Position numbers and translations under genes: made by a program. Shown one piece after another: positions 26,501 through 33,279 of a DNA stretch of 64,000 nucleotides. Location: positions 3,872,618-3,936,617 of the forward strand of contig NZ_JADWYS010000001.1 of assembly GCF_015831345.1 (NCBI RefSeq), read 5' to 3'. Within the stretch, counting starts at the first letter, position 1. Each line of letters begins with the position of its first letter. Under the pieces are notes generated by a model. The model was not told where the DNA came from and made no database searches. It saw nothing but the letters and a program-made list of their open reading frames with translations. Source of the DNA: Caenimonas aquaedulcis (GTDB taxonomy: Bacteria > Pseudomonadota > Gammaproteobacteria > Burkholderiales > Burkholderiaceae_C).

Positions 26501-28077
26501 GGGGGCGCGAGCGGCACTTCGACGGCCAGCGAGTGCGGCGCATCGAAAGCCTTGAGGTACCAGCCCAGGTGCGAAGCCATCGCGTCCATCGTTTCCCGGG
26601 AAAAGACCGCGGCATTGGCGAAGAGCTCGCCGCGGTGCGAGTCCGCGTCGATGCGCAACATCAGGTCGCAGCCGGCAGGTGCTTCGGTGGGGCCGACCGC
26701 GAGCGCGACCTTGCGCACGGCGGCAAGGGCCGGCGCCTTGTCGCCCAGGCGCGAGGGGAGGTCGCGCGCGTACGCCCCGGCTTCGTGCAGCTTCGCGATC
26801 GCGGCGTCGGCGGCGGTGCCGGCCTGGCGGATGCGCGTGGCGGGCGTGCTGCGGATGGAGAGGGGCACCCAGGGCGAGAGCCAGGCCTCGACGCCTTGCG
26901 CTTCCCTGGCGAACTGCGAGTCCGTGTAGGCCAGCGACACATCCTGCTGGCCGGTCAAGGCGGAGAGCCACGAAGCGAACGCCGCGGCGGCGCGGGGGCC
27001 GGGGACGTTGATGGGCAGCGGCAGCCGCACCATGTGCGAAGCGGCAGCGCCCTGCGAGGACAGTCGCGGGTACGGCAGCTCGACAGGCGAGAGGGAGGCG
27101 AGGGCGCGCGTCCAGAAGGCCTCGCCCTTCGCGGCCCGCCCGGCCGATGCGTCGAGCGCGGCGCGCGTGGCGGCGTCGAGCGCGGGCAGCACGGTGCCCG
27201 CCGCGATGCCGTGCGAGGCGGCTTCGCCGTCGGGAGCCGCAAACCCGCCGAGCACGACGTCACCCTGGCCGGTGGCCACGCGCAGCGTCTGCGCATCCGA
27301 GAGAACGACGGTGCCGGGCGCGGCCATCGATGCGGGCTCCTGCACGCGCGCCGTCGCCACGCACAGCAGCCGGTCCCCGGTGAAAAGCTTGGGTCGCGCG
27401 AGCGGGTTGCGGTAGCTGCCGAAGTCGAGCGCGCGCACGAGCGCGGCGATGTCCGCCGCGGGCCGGGAGAAGTCGATCGTCGCCAGGGCCGCGGGCCGCT
27501 GGTCCTTCGCGAAGTAGGTGCGTCCCGCGCCTTGCGGCGCGAGGTTCAGCGAGCCGCGCGTGATGTCGTCGGCCAGCGCATTGAAGGTGGACAGGCCCGC
27601 TTCGTAGCAGCGGGCGTTGAGGCTGAGCGAGGTGTCGTCGGGCGACACGGGGAAGATCGCCTGCCGCGCGATGCGGCCCTCGTCGGCCCGCGCCGTCATC
27701 TCGTGCCAGGTCACGCCGTGCGTGGCTTCGCGCGCCATCAGCGCCCAGCTCGTGGCGTTCAGGCCGGCGTAGCGGGGCAGCGGGCCGTCATGGAAGTTGA
27801 TGGCGAGCACGCGGGCGCGCTCGACGAGCGCGGGGGGCAGCATGCGCAGGTTTGCGACGCTGAACAGGTAGTCGAACACGAGGGACGGCGGCACTTCGAC
27901 CGGCGCATCGGGCTCCGCACGCAGCGCGGGGATGCCTTGCGCCGTGGCCCACTCGAGGATCGCGGGGCTTTCGCTCATCACCGCCTCGATCGCGTAGCCG
28001 CGCTGGCGCCACGCTTGCGCGCACTGGATCAGCAAACTGCCGTTGCCTATGAAAATTGCAGGGTTTGTCTCGGCCAT
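23506..28077 (-). CDS. Hybrid NRPS: formyltransferase - degenerate C - A with inserted luciferase-like monooxygenase - PCP
   Basis: The 1523-residue protein opens with a methionyl-tRNA-formyltransferase-like domain (about 1-290). Its catalytic Asn94 and His96 lie in INFHDGPLPRY, with Asp132 in ADEGR, so N-formylation is likely intact. A condensation-like remnant (about 320-540) has no HHxxxDG motif. The adenylation domain begins near 550, has YTSGSTGKPKGV near 690, and is interrupted at about 769-1121 by an FMN-dependent luciferase-like monooxygenase of the natural-product type (FSAVWTPERHFHAFGG, VGISFAAGWQPNDF). It then resumes with NMYGPTETT near 1200 and YRTGDLV. A PCP (FFDLGGHSLL near 1450) ends the module. 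The F-A-T layout recalls the gramicidin initiation module. The amino acid and the oxidation target are unknown. Confidence 0.9.
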   Translation of the reverse strand: MAETNPAIFIGNGSLLIQCAQAWRQRGYAIEAVMSESPAILEWATAQGIPALRAEPDAPVEVPPSLVFDYLFSVANLRMLPPALVERARVLAINFHDGPLPRYAGLNATSWALMAREATHGVTWHEMTARADEGRIARQAIFPVSPDDTSLSLNARCYEAGLSTFNALADDITRGSLNLAPQGAGRTYFAKDQRPAALATIDFSRPAADIAALVRALDFGSYRNPLARPKLFTGDRLLCVATARVQEPASMAAPGTVVLSDAQTLRVATGQGDVVLGGFAAPDGEAASHGIAAGTVLPALDAATRAALDASAGRAAKGEAFWTRALASLSPVELPYPRLSSQGAAASHMVRLPLPINVPGPRAAAAFASWLSALTGQQDVSLAYTDSQFAREAQGVEAWLSPWVPLSIRSTPATRIRQAGTAADAAIAKLHEAGAYARDLPSRLGDKAPALAAVRKVALAVGPTEAPAGCDLMLRIDADSHRGELFANAAVFSRETMDAMASHLGWYLKAFDAPHSLAVEVPLAPPAESQAVAAVNATTTFFDTAACIHEAIGAQVSRTPQHEAISFHGQRMSYRDLDDRACALARALLQRGVKKGDIVGLCLERSPDLVVALLAILKAGAAYLPLDPAYPRDRIAFMIEDSATPLVVTDSRLAGTLGIDAAKAFLLDGPRGAAGAGTRLPPVSPDQPAYVIYTSGSTGKPKGVVVTHRNAMNFFAGMSGRVPHDPAGRWLAVTSLSFDISVLELCWTLANGFTIVLHSDTVQAEASAPDFSLFYFAADNAKDPKDRYKLLMEGAKFADREGFSAVWTPERHFHAFGGLYPNPALTSAAIAAVTQRVQIRAGSCVLPLHHPVRVAEEWAFVDNISQGRVGISFAAGWQPNDFVLAPANFADRKNSMLSNIDVVRRLWRGESLPFPGHDGKPVNIQTLPRPVQKELPVWLTAAGNPETFQQAGELGCHLLTHLLGQKVEDVAEKLKLYRAAWRKAGHPGNGHVTLMLHTFVGENDDEVRETVRGPMKEYLRSSVDLIKQAAWSFPTFVQRGAENGKSPVEVMDAKPLSAEEMDALLDHAFSRYYGTSALFGTPARCLELVDKLKTAGVDEIACLIDFGVDPDVVLEHLQDLKQLMDTAKQSRSAPRRVSVAEEVANYGVTHLQCTPSMASMLVADAPGREALSHLSVLMVGGEALPLPLARELRALVPGTLLNMYGPTETTVWSTTCDLGTIGDFIPLGRPIANTQLSVRTPWGAECPALVPGELLIGGEGVTRGYWQRDELTAERFIHDAALHTRLYRTGDLVRRHRDGQMEFLGRIDHQVKLRGHRIELGEIEAALLQQPGVRQAVVIARYDEAVGQQLIGYVTAIAGAEPPQPAKMKDALASALPAIMVPQHVLVLPALPLTPNGKIDRKALPDPRAVIAVRQAGAPESAMEKTIASIWAEVLGLPSVGTGDNFFDLGGHSLLVVQVQRRLREACGRDVSITDMFRLPTVRALAAHLAGGDEAASAVSDGLSRAQARRAMRTRAGAAATAA

Positions 28078-28164
28078 GGCCCGGGGGCGCCTCATAGGAA
28101 TTCGTTGAGGCCATGGTAGGCGTGGCTCGTGCGTTCTGGGGCGGCAGTAGCCCGGAAGAGCCAT

Positions 28165-28194
28165 CGTCGAAGGTGCGCCAGCGCACCTTCAACG
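28165..28194. promoter_or_regulatory. Near-perfect palindrome between ligase and NRPS genes
   Basis: GAAGGTGCGC, two bases, then GCGCACCTTC (28169-28190) form a perfect dyad. It extends to 14-base arms with one mismatch across 28165-28194. It lies in the 149-base gap between the aminoacyl-ligase stop (28227) and the NRPS start (28077). No T-run follows on the minus strand, so an operator or processing hairpin fits better than a terminator. Confidence 0.45.
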
Positions 28195-28226
28195 TGCGGA
28201 AAATCAGGTGCGAGCCATGGATGAGC

Positions 28227-29144
28227 TCAGGCCGCGGGCCAGAGCTGCGCGCGCACGTCCTGCGGCCAGGCCTTCGGATCGACCCCGTGGGCCTTCACCA
28301 GTGCGAGTGCGACGCGCTCCAGGCCGAAGCCCATGCAGGCGGTCTGCGCGAGCGTGTCGTCCGAGTTGCGGATGCCGAACTTGGAGCTGAAGTGGTCCTG
28401 GTGCCAGTTGAAGGAGGCCACCGCCGTGGGCTTTTCCTTGGAGATGACGGGCACCAGGATCTCGAACTTCAGCCGCTGCTCCTTCTGGTTGGTCGCGAGC
28501 ATCTTGCCCACGCGGCCGAAGAAGGGATCCGAGGCGACGTCGCTGTCCGCCGGCAGGCCCAGGCCCTGCAGCAATGCCAGCCCGCGGCGCAGCCAGTCGT
28601 CGCGCCAGGCCAGCACATCCTCGGACTTGCCCAGGCGGATGAACTCGCGCATGCGGAAGGATTGCAGCCGCGTCGGCTCGTCCGACGGTTCATGGCGGAA
28701 CACCCAGTTCATGGTGGTGATGAGGCGCCCGCCGCCGGGCAGGAGACCGCTGAAGGCGGGATATACCGGGTAGCAGGCGGCCGGCGCCAGCATGAGCTCG
28801 GTGGGCGACAGCATGTCCTCCCATCGCTCCCCCGCGTGCACGCGCTCGGAGAGCTCGCGCGCCTTCGCGTCGTTGCCCATGAAGCTGTGAACCGAGCCCG
28901 CGAGCTGCGGGAAGCTGTCCATGTAGCCCATCTTCTCGATGAGCGCGCGGGGCAGCACGGGCGGGAACAGCACTTCCTGCGCGCCGTCGGCCTCGCCGAT
29001 GCGCGTCACCAGCGCATTGAAGGCGCGGATGATGTCTTCGAGCGCGGCGCCGCGGCCGTAGGCGCCCTTGACGCCGGTGGGAATGACGAGGCCGCTGTCG
29101 ACGAGCTCGGCGTAGAAATTCTCGATGTCGTAAGAGACGGTCAA
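28227..29144 (-). CDS. Amino acid--[carrier protein] ligase (class II seryl-tRNA-synthetase-like)
   Basis: The 305-residue protein matches the catalytic core of class II seryl-tRNA synthetases without the tRNA-binding arm. This is the hallmark of aa:CP ligases, which load small amino acids (glycine or alanine in characterised cases) onto a stand-alone carrier protein. Putative zinc ligands are Cys124 (PAACYP), Glu167 (RMREFIR) and Cys270 (TACMGFG). Class II motif 2 is at VFRHEPSD and motif 3 at GFGLERVALAL. The likely start is TTG at 29144, overlapping the stop of the acyl-CoA dehydrogenase gene. A matching carrier protein is encoded at 30953-31228. Confidence 0.88.
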   Translation of the reverse strand: MTVSYDIENFYAELVDSGLVIPTGVKGAYGRGAALEDIIRAFNALVTRIGEADGAQEVLFPPVLPRALIEKMGYMDSFPQLAGSVHSFMGNDAKARELSERVHAGERWEDMLSPTELMLAPAACYPVYPAFSGLLPGGGRLITTMNWVFRHEPSDEPTRLQSFRMREFIRLGKSEDVLAWRDDWLRRGLALLQGLGLPADSDVASDPFFGRVGKMLATNQKEQRLKFEILVPVISKEKPTAVASFNWHQDHFSSKFGIRNSDDTLAQTACMGFGLERVALALVKAHGVDPKAWPQDVRAQLWPAA

Positions 29145-30331
29145 TTCACGTCCTTGTAGATCATGAGCATGGCCGCGCTCTTGGCGGCGATGCGGTCGTT
29201 GGAAATCATGAGCGAGCCCGACAGGCTGTCGCGGTACTGGCGGCCCAGGCTGAACGGGCTGTCATTCTTGTAGCCCAGGATGCCGACGATCTGCAGCGCC
29301 TTGTGCACGAGCTGCGGCGCGGTGTCGGAGCAGGAGATCTTGAGGTTGTTCAGGCGCAGGGCCCAGCCCATGGCGTGCAGCTCCTCGCGGGCGGAATCGT
29401 CGGTGACCATCGCGTCGTACGCGGTCGCCGCGGACTGCCAGAGCTGCTTCATGTCCTGCAGCTGGCGCACCACCTCGGACAGCCGCGCGCCCGTGGGCGG
29501 GACGGTGCCGGGTTTCTGCCGTGCCTGCCCGCGCACGAAATTCGCGGCCTTGCCCACGGCATCGGCGGCGATGCCCCACCAGAGCGAGGCCCACAGGATG
29601 TGGGAGTAGGGCACCATGGTTTCGGCGGAGCTGTCGGCGTAGTCGCCGGGCAGCACCTGCTCATCCGCACCGGCGGATTCGAGCTTGAAGCCGGGGCTGC
29701 AGGTGCCGCGCATGCCGAGCGTGTCCCAGCTCGTGGTCTGCGTGAGCGTGCAGTCCTCGCGGCGCACCAGCACCAGCACCTGGTCGCCGCTGGGCGCGTC
29801 CTTGTCGCGACGGGCGGTGACGAGGATCGCGTCGGCGTGCGCGCAATACGAGCCGGTGGTCGCGTCCTTGTTGAGCACGAAGCGGCCGCCCTCGCGTTCG
29901 ACCGCGCAGATGCTCATGCGGGTTTCGCCGAAAGTGCCGACCTCGGAGGTCATGGACGCGAGCAGGTACTGGTGTTGCACGATGTCCTGCATGTAACCGC
30001 GGAAAAACTCGCTGCCCTGGCCGTGGCGCGCGATGCACGCGAGCTGGATGTAGTGCATCGCGAGCACCATGGCGCTGGAGCCGCAGGCCTGCGCGAGGGT
30101 CGAGCACAGCTGCGCCTGCTGGGACAGGGTGCAGCCCGCGCCGCCGAATTCCCGGGGAACGCCGGCCGAGAGCAGTCCCGCTTCGCGCAGCGCGGCGAGT
30201 GTCTCGGTGGGGAAGCGGGCCTGCGCATCGACGCTGGCGGCCTGGGGCGCGGCGACTTCGGTGGCGATGCGCCGGGCCGCGGCGAGCATCGCATCGAAAC
30301 TCTGGTCTTCACGCGTCCATTGCCTGTGCAT
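29141..30331 (-). CDS. Acyl-CoA dehydrogenase family flavoprotein
   Basis: The 396-residue protein has the acyl-CoA dehydrogenase layout: a helical N-terminal domain with AAPQAASVDAQARFPTE and LLSAGVPREFGGAGCTL near residue 70, a middle beta domain (LASMTSEVGTFGETRM near residue 125), and a helical C-terminal domain. In biosynthetic clusters such enzymes oxidise carrier-bound aminoacyl or acyl groups. I chose ATG 30331 as the start because the family match begins there; a GTG at 30388 would add 19 residues. It is the first gene of the minus-strand arm and is translationally coupled to the aminoacyl-carrier ligase, which suggests it acts on that ligase's product (inference). Confidence 0.83.
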   Translation of the reverse strand: MHRQWTREDQSFDAMLAAARRIATEVAAPQAASVDAQARFPTETLAALREAGLLSAGVPREFGGAGCTLSQQAQLCSTLAQACGSSAMVLAMHYIQLACIARHGQGSEFFRGYMQDIVQHQYLLASMTSEVGTFGETRMSICAVEREGGRFVLNKDATTGSYCAHADAILVTARRDKDAPSGDQVLVLVRREDCTLTQTTSWDTLGMRGTCSPGFKLESAGADEQVLPGDYADSSAETMVPYSHILWASLWWGIAADAVGKAANFVRGQARQKPGTVPPTGARLSEVVRQLQDMKQLWQSAATAYDAMVTDDSAREELHAMGWALRLNNLKISCSDTAPQLVHKALQIVGILGYKNDSPFSLGRQYRDSLSGSLMISNDRIAAKSAAMLMIYKDVN

Positions 30332-30509
30332 TGCGGGGGTGCTCCAACATTCGGCGTGTGTGGATGCGATGACACCCGTCAAATTCACCCGCAGAACGGG
30401 AATTCATCTTACACGTGACACACCTGCTGACGGGCTACTTTCGAGTCCACGCGAATGCATGAGCGAAAAATTAATTCCGCTCTGTTAGGCACCGCACGAA
30501 AGGGAGAAG
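30332..30509. promoter_or_regulatory. Divergent regulatory gap between the two arms of the cluster
   Basis: This 178-base gap separates the minus-strand arm (dehydrogenase, ligase, NRPS, PKS) from the plus-strand arm (AcpS, carrier protein, hydrolase), so both promoters must lie here or nearby. It is markedly more AT-rich than its surroundings, and it ends with an AAGGGAG ribosome site just before 30510. I could not fix -35/-10 boxes with confidence. Confidence 0.45.
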
Positions 30510-30956
30510 ATGTTCGAACTACAAACGGATGACGCCGCCTGGTCCGGTTCGCTGGACAACGCGCGGCTCGGGTTCGACCTGTGCCAGGTGAGCCAGGTGA
30601 CCCAGTCGCTCGCCTGCTTCGGCGACCGTTACGAAGAGCGGCTGTTCACCCCCGCCGAGCGAGCCTACGCGCTTCGCGGCGGCTCCGGCCGTGCGGACCG
30701 CCTCGCGGCGCGCTTCGCCGCCAAGGAAGCCGTCATCAAGGCATTGCGCCTGCCCGAGGCGGGCGTGGCGTTCACGGACATCGAGGTCGTCAAGCTCGAC
30801 GACGGCGATTGCCGCATCGCGCTGCACGGCCGCGTGGCCGACATCGCGCGCGCGCAGGGCGTGGACCGCGTCCTGCTGAGCATGAGCCACGACGGCGACT
30901 ACGCGGGCGCCTTCGTGAGCGTGATCTACAAGCAACCCCAGGAAACCATGGCATGA
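30510..30956 (+). CDS. AcpS-type 4'-phosphopantetheinyl transferase
   Basis: The 148-residue protein shows the holo-ACP synthase motifs: the first metal-site Asp in GFDLCQVSQV near residue 26, RLAARFAAKEAVIKAL near residue 68 with the Glu of the KEA motif, and LLSMSHDGDYAGAFV near residue 118. It transfers phosphopantetheine from CoA to a serine of carrier domains. Located at the head of the plus-strand arm and overlapping the carrier-protein gene (ATGA), it is probably dedicated to this cluster. Housekeeping acpS genes usually sit with pdxJ or recO, which are absent here. Confidence 0.87.
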   Translation: MFELQTDDAAWSGSLDNARLGFDLCQVSQVTQSLACFGDRYEERLFTPAERAYALRGGSGRADRLAARFAAKEAVIKALRLPEAGVAFTDIEVVKLDDGDCRIALHGRVADIARAQGVDRVLLSMSHDGDYAGAFVSVIYKQPQETMA

Positions 30957-31228
30957 GCGACACCTACACCACCTCCTCCACGGACACGCAGGACAGCGTC
31001 ATTCGCGAAGTGCTGCGCGACCATGCGCGCCTGAAAGACGACGCGGCGACCATCGACGAAAGCGCCGACCTGTACCAGTCCGGCATGACCTCGCATGCGA
31101 GCGTCAACGTGATGCTGGCGCTGGAAGGCGCGTTCGACGTCGAGTTTCCCGACCACATGCTCAAGCGCACCGTCTTCAGCAGCATCGCCTCCATCCGCCA
31201 GGCCCTGAGCGAGTTGTCGGCCGCCTGA
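30953..31228 (+). CDS. Stand-alone acyl/aminoacyl carrier protein
   Basis: The 91-residue acidic, helical protein carries a carrier-protein attachment motif, DLYQSGMTSHASVNVML, in which Ser47 is the expected phosphopantetheine site. The start overlaps the AcpS stop. It is the natural partner of the aa:CP ligase encoded at 28227-29144, since such ligases need a small free-standing carrier. The loaded amino acid could then be oxidised by the adjacent acyl-CoA dehydrogenase and passed to the NRPS or PKS, but this route is inferred. Confidence 0.87.
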   Translation: MSDTYTTSSTDTQDSVIREVLRDHARLKDDAATIDESADLYQSGMTSHASVNVMLALEGAFDVEFPDHMLKRTVFSSIASIRQALSELSAA

Positions 31229-31239
31229 GAAACGCTCCC

Positions 31240-33090
31240 ATGCAGTTGTCCGGAGTTCCCATCGGAGCCGCGGCGGCCCTCTTCCAGCCCAGCGGCGCGG
31301 CAACGCCGGCGCAGGCGGCCGGCGACGTCGCCCTGCGCGACGCCGCCAAGCCCATCGCCTTCGACGCGGCCGGCGGCTGGTGCTTCGGCTGGTTCCACCG
31401 CGCCGCGGCGCCCGCGCGCAACATGGCCGTCGTGCTGTGCCGGCCCATCGGCTACGAAGCGATGTGCTCCTACCAGGCTTACACGCGCTGGGCCGAGATC
31501 CTCGCGGAGTCCGGCTTCGACGTGCTGCGTTTCGACTATCACGGCACCGGCGATTCGGCCGGCAGCGACGCCGATCCCGATCGCGTCGCCGCGTGGATGG
31601 ACAGCATCGCGCGCGCCGTCGACGAGGCCAGGCGCCTTGCCGGCGTCGAGCGCGTCGCCCTGGTGGGCGTGCGCATGGGCGCGACGCTGGCCGCCTGCGT
31701 GGCGGAGCGCCTCGGGACGATCGACAGCCTGGTGATGTGGGCGCCGTTCCCCTCGGGCAGGGCGTTCACGCGCGAGCTGCGGGCCGCGGGCGGCAACCGC
31801 GGGGTGGCGACCGGCGGCCCGGACGACGGCTCCATCGAGGCGCTCGGCTATCTCTATACCGCGCAAACGATCGAGGACATGCAGGCGCTGGACTGCCACC
31901 ACCTGGAGCGCGCGCCCGCCGCGCGCGTGCTCGTGATCGGCCGCGACGACATGCCCGGGCGCAGCCCGTTGCCCGCGGCCTACCGCGCCCTGGGCGCCAT
32001 GGCCAGCCACGAAGTCCTGCCCGGCTACGCGAAGATGATGGTCGAGCCGCACGCGAGCGTGCTGGAGCCCGCCAGCCTGAAGGCCGTCGCCGATTGGCTG
32101 GGCATGACGGCCCCGCGGCTGGAAGCGCAGGCTGCCGTCGCCATCGCGCCGCCCGCGGCGATGCGCGAGGCCCAGCTGCCCGGCGGCCTCACCGAGACGC
32201 CGATGTATTTCGGGCCGTCGCAGTCGCTCTTCGGCATCCTCACCGAGCCGCGCGACGCGGCGGGCGGCGGGCCGCGCAGCAAGACGGCCATCCTTCTGCT
32301 CAATGTGGGCGGCAATTACCGCATCGGCCCGAACCGTTTCTACGTGCGCATGGCGCGCATGCTGGCGGACCAGGGCTGGCGCGTGTTCCGCCTCGACCTG
32401 GCGGGCATCGGCGACAGCCCGTCGCGCGGCGAGCCGCATCCCGCGGGCTATTTCTCCGACGATGCGCCCGCCGACGTGAGCGCCGCGATCGACCGCCTCG
32501 CCGCCGAGGGCTGCGAGCGCTTCTACCTGATGGGCGTGTGCTCGGGCTCCTATGTCGCCTTCCAGACGGCGCTTGCCGATCCGCGCGTGACGGGGCAGGT
32601 GCTCATGAATTCGCGCCTGCTCGAGCGCGACGGAGCCGATGCCTCGGGCACCTGGCAGTCGTCGATGCAGAAGCACTACAAGTCAGCCGCGTACTACCTC
32701 AAGTCGATGTGGCGCCCGCAGGTGTATGCGCGGCTGCTGCGGGGGCAGGTCGACGTGCGCGGCATTTCCGAGCGCATGGGCACGCTGGTGTCGGCGCGCT
32801 GCCGGCGCCTCGTCGATCACCTCGTCGGCGGCGGACGCGCGGAAAACGTGCTGCGCGCGACGCGCCGCCTGAGCCAGCGGGGCACGGACACCTTCGTGGT
32901 GATGTCCGCCGAGGACGATGGGCGCGACTACGTGGAATTCCAGTACGGCATCGGCGGGAGTCGGCTGAAGGGCGACAAGAACTTCCGGATGGTGATCGTG
33001 GACGATTGCGATCACACGTTCTCGACCTCTTACAGCCAGAAGATGGTGATCGAGATCGTGGCTCGGCACCTGGAGGGGCGGGCTCCTTGA
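31240..33090 (+). CDS. Fused double alpha/beta-hydrolase with altered nucleophile elbows
   Basis: The 616-residue protein contains two alpha/beta-hydrolase domains (about 45-300 and 315-616). The first has FDYHGTGDSAGSDAD near residue 100 and the elbow GVRMG (Arg145 where Ser is expected). The second has RLDLAGIGDSPSRGEPH near residue 385 and the elbow GVCSG (Cys434 in the nucleophile position). The pair resembles exosortase-A-associated hydrolases 2 and 1, which also carry Arg and Cys type elbows, here fused in one chain. It follows the carrier protein by 11 bases. It may be a thioesterase- or transacylase-like partner of the carrier, or partly non-catalytic. Confidence 0.78.
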   Translation: MQLSGVPIGAAAALFQPSGAATPAQAAGDVALRDAAKPIAFDAAGGWCFGWFHRAAAPARNMAVVLCRPIGYEAMCSYQAYTRWAEILAESGFDVLRFDYHGTGDSAGSDADPDRVAAWMDSIARAVDEARRLAGVERVALVGVRMGATLAACVAERLGTIDSLVMWAPFPSGRAFTRELRAAGGNRGVATGGPDDGSIEALGYLYTAQTIEDMQALDCHHLERAPAARVLVIGRDDMPGRSPLPAAYRALGAMASHEVLPGYAKMMVEPHASVLEPASLKAVADWLGMTAPRLEAQAAVAIAPPAAMREAQLPGGLTETPMYFGPSQSLFGILTEPRDAAGGGPRSKTAILLLNVGGNYRIGPNRFYVRMARMLADQGWRVFRLDLAGIGDSPSRGEPHPAGYFSDDAPADVSAAIDRLAAEGCERFYLMGVCSGSYVAFQTALADPRVTGQVLMNSRLLERDGADASGTWQSSMQKHYKSAAYYLKSMWRPQVYARLLRGQVDVRGISERMGTLVSARCRRLVDHLVGGGRAENVLRATRRLSQRGTDTFVVMSAEDDGRDYVEFQYGIGGSRLKGDKNFRMVIVDDCDHTFSTSYSQKMVIEIVARHLEGRAP

Positions 33091-33114
33091 GGGTGGGTGC
33101 ATTGCCTCTGTATT

Positions 33115-33263
33115 TTTGAACGCAGAGGACGCAGAGGTTACGCAGAGGACGCAGAAGAACAGCCAAAAAAAAGAATACAAAGGGAATTCAATTTAAATTT
33201 TTGAATTCCCTTCGGTATTTCCTCTGCGGCCTCTGCGCAACCTTTGCGTCCTCTGCGTTCAAA
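33115..33263. repeat. Long inverted repeat with CGCAGA motifs, probable bidirectional terminator (copy 2)
   Basis: Arms at 33115-33155 and 33223-33263 (41 bases) are complementary with three mismatches and consist of repeated CGCAGAGG units. An inner perfect stem, AGGGAATTCAA (33181-33191) with TTGAATTCCCT (33201-33211), sits in the loop. It lies between the convergent hydrolase and GH5 genes and shares its design with the element at 17099-17201. Confidence 0.78.
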
Positions 33264-33279
33264 GAAACCTACCCCAGGC

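Noticed and set aside
23498..26971. Apparent N-terminal extension of the PKS frame to 26971
   Set aside because: The first ~1150 codons of that frame are an out-of-frame reading of the NRPS gene. Domain homology and a ribosome site place the PKS start at 23497.
30484..30490. Isolated GTTAGGC in the divergent gap of the biosynthetic cluster, considered as an attC core
   Set aside because: No R'' box, L boxes or palindrome accompany it; a 7-base match is expected by chance.
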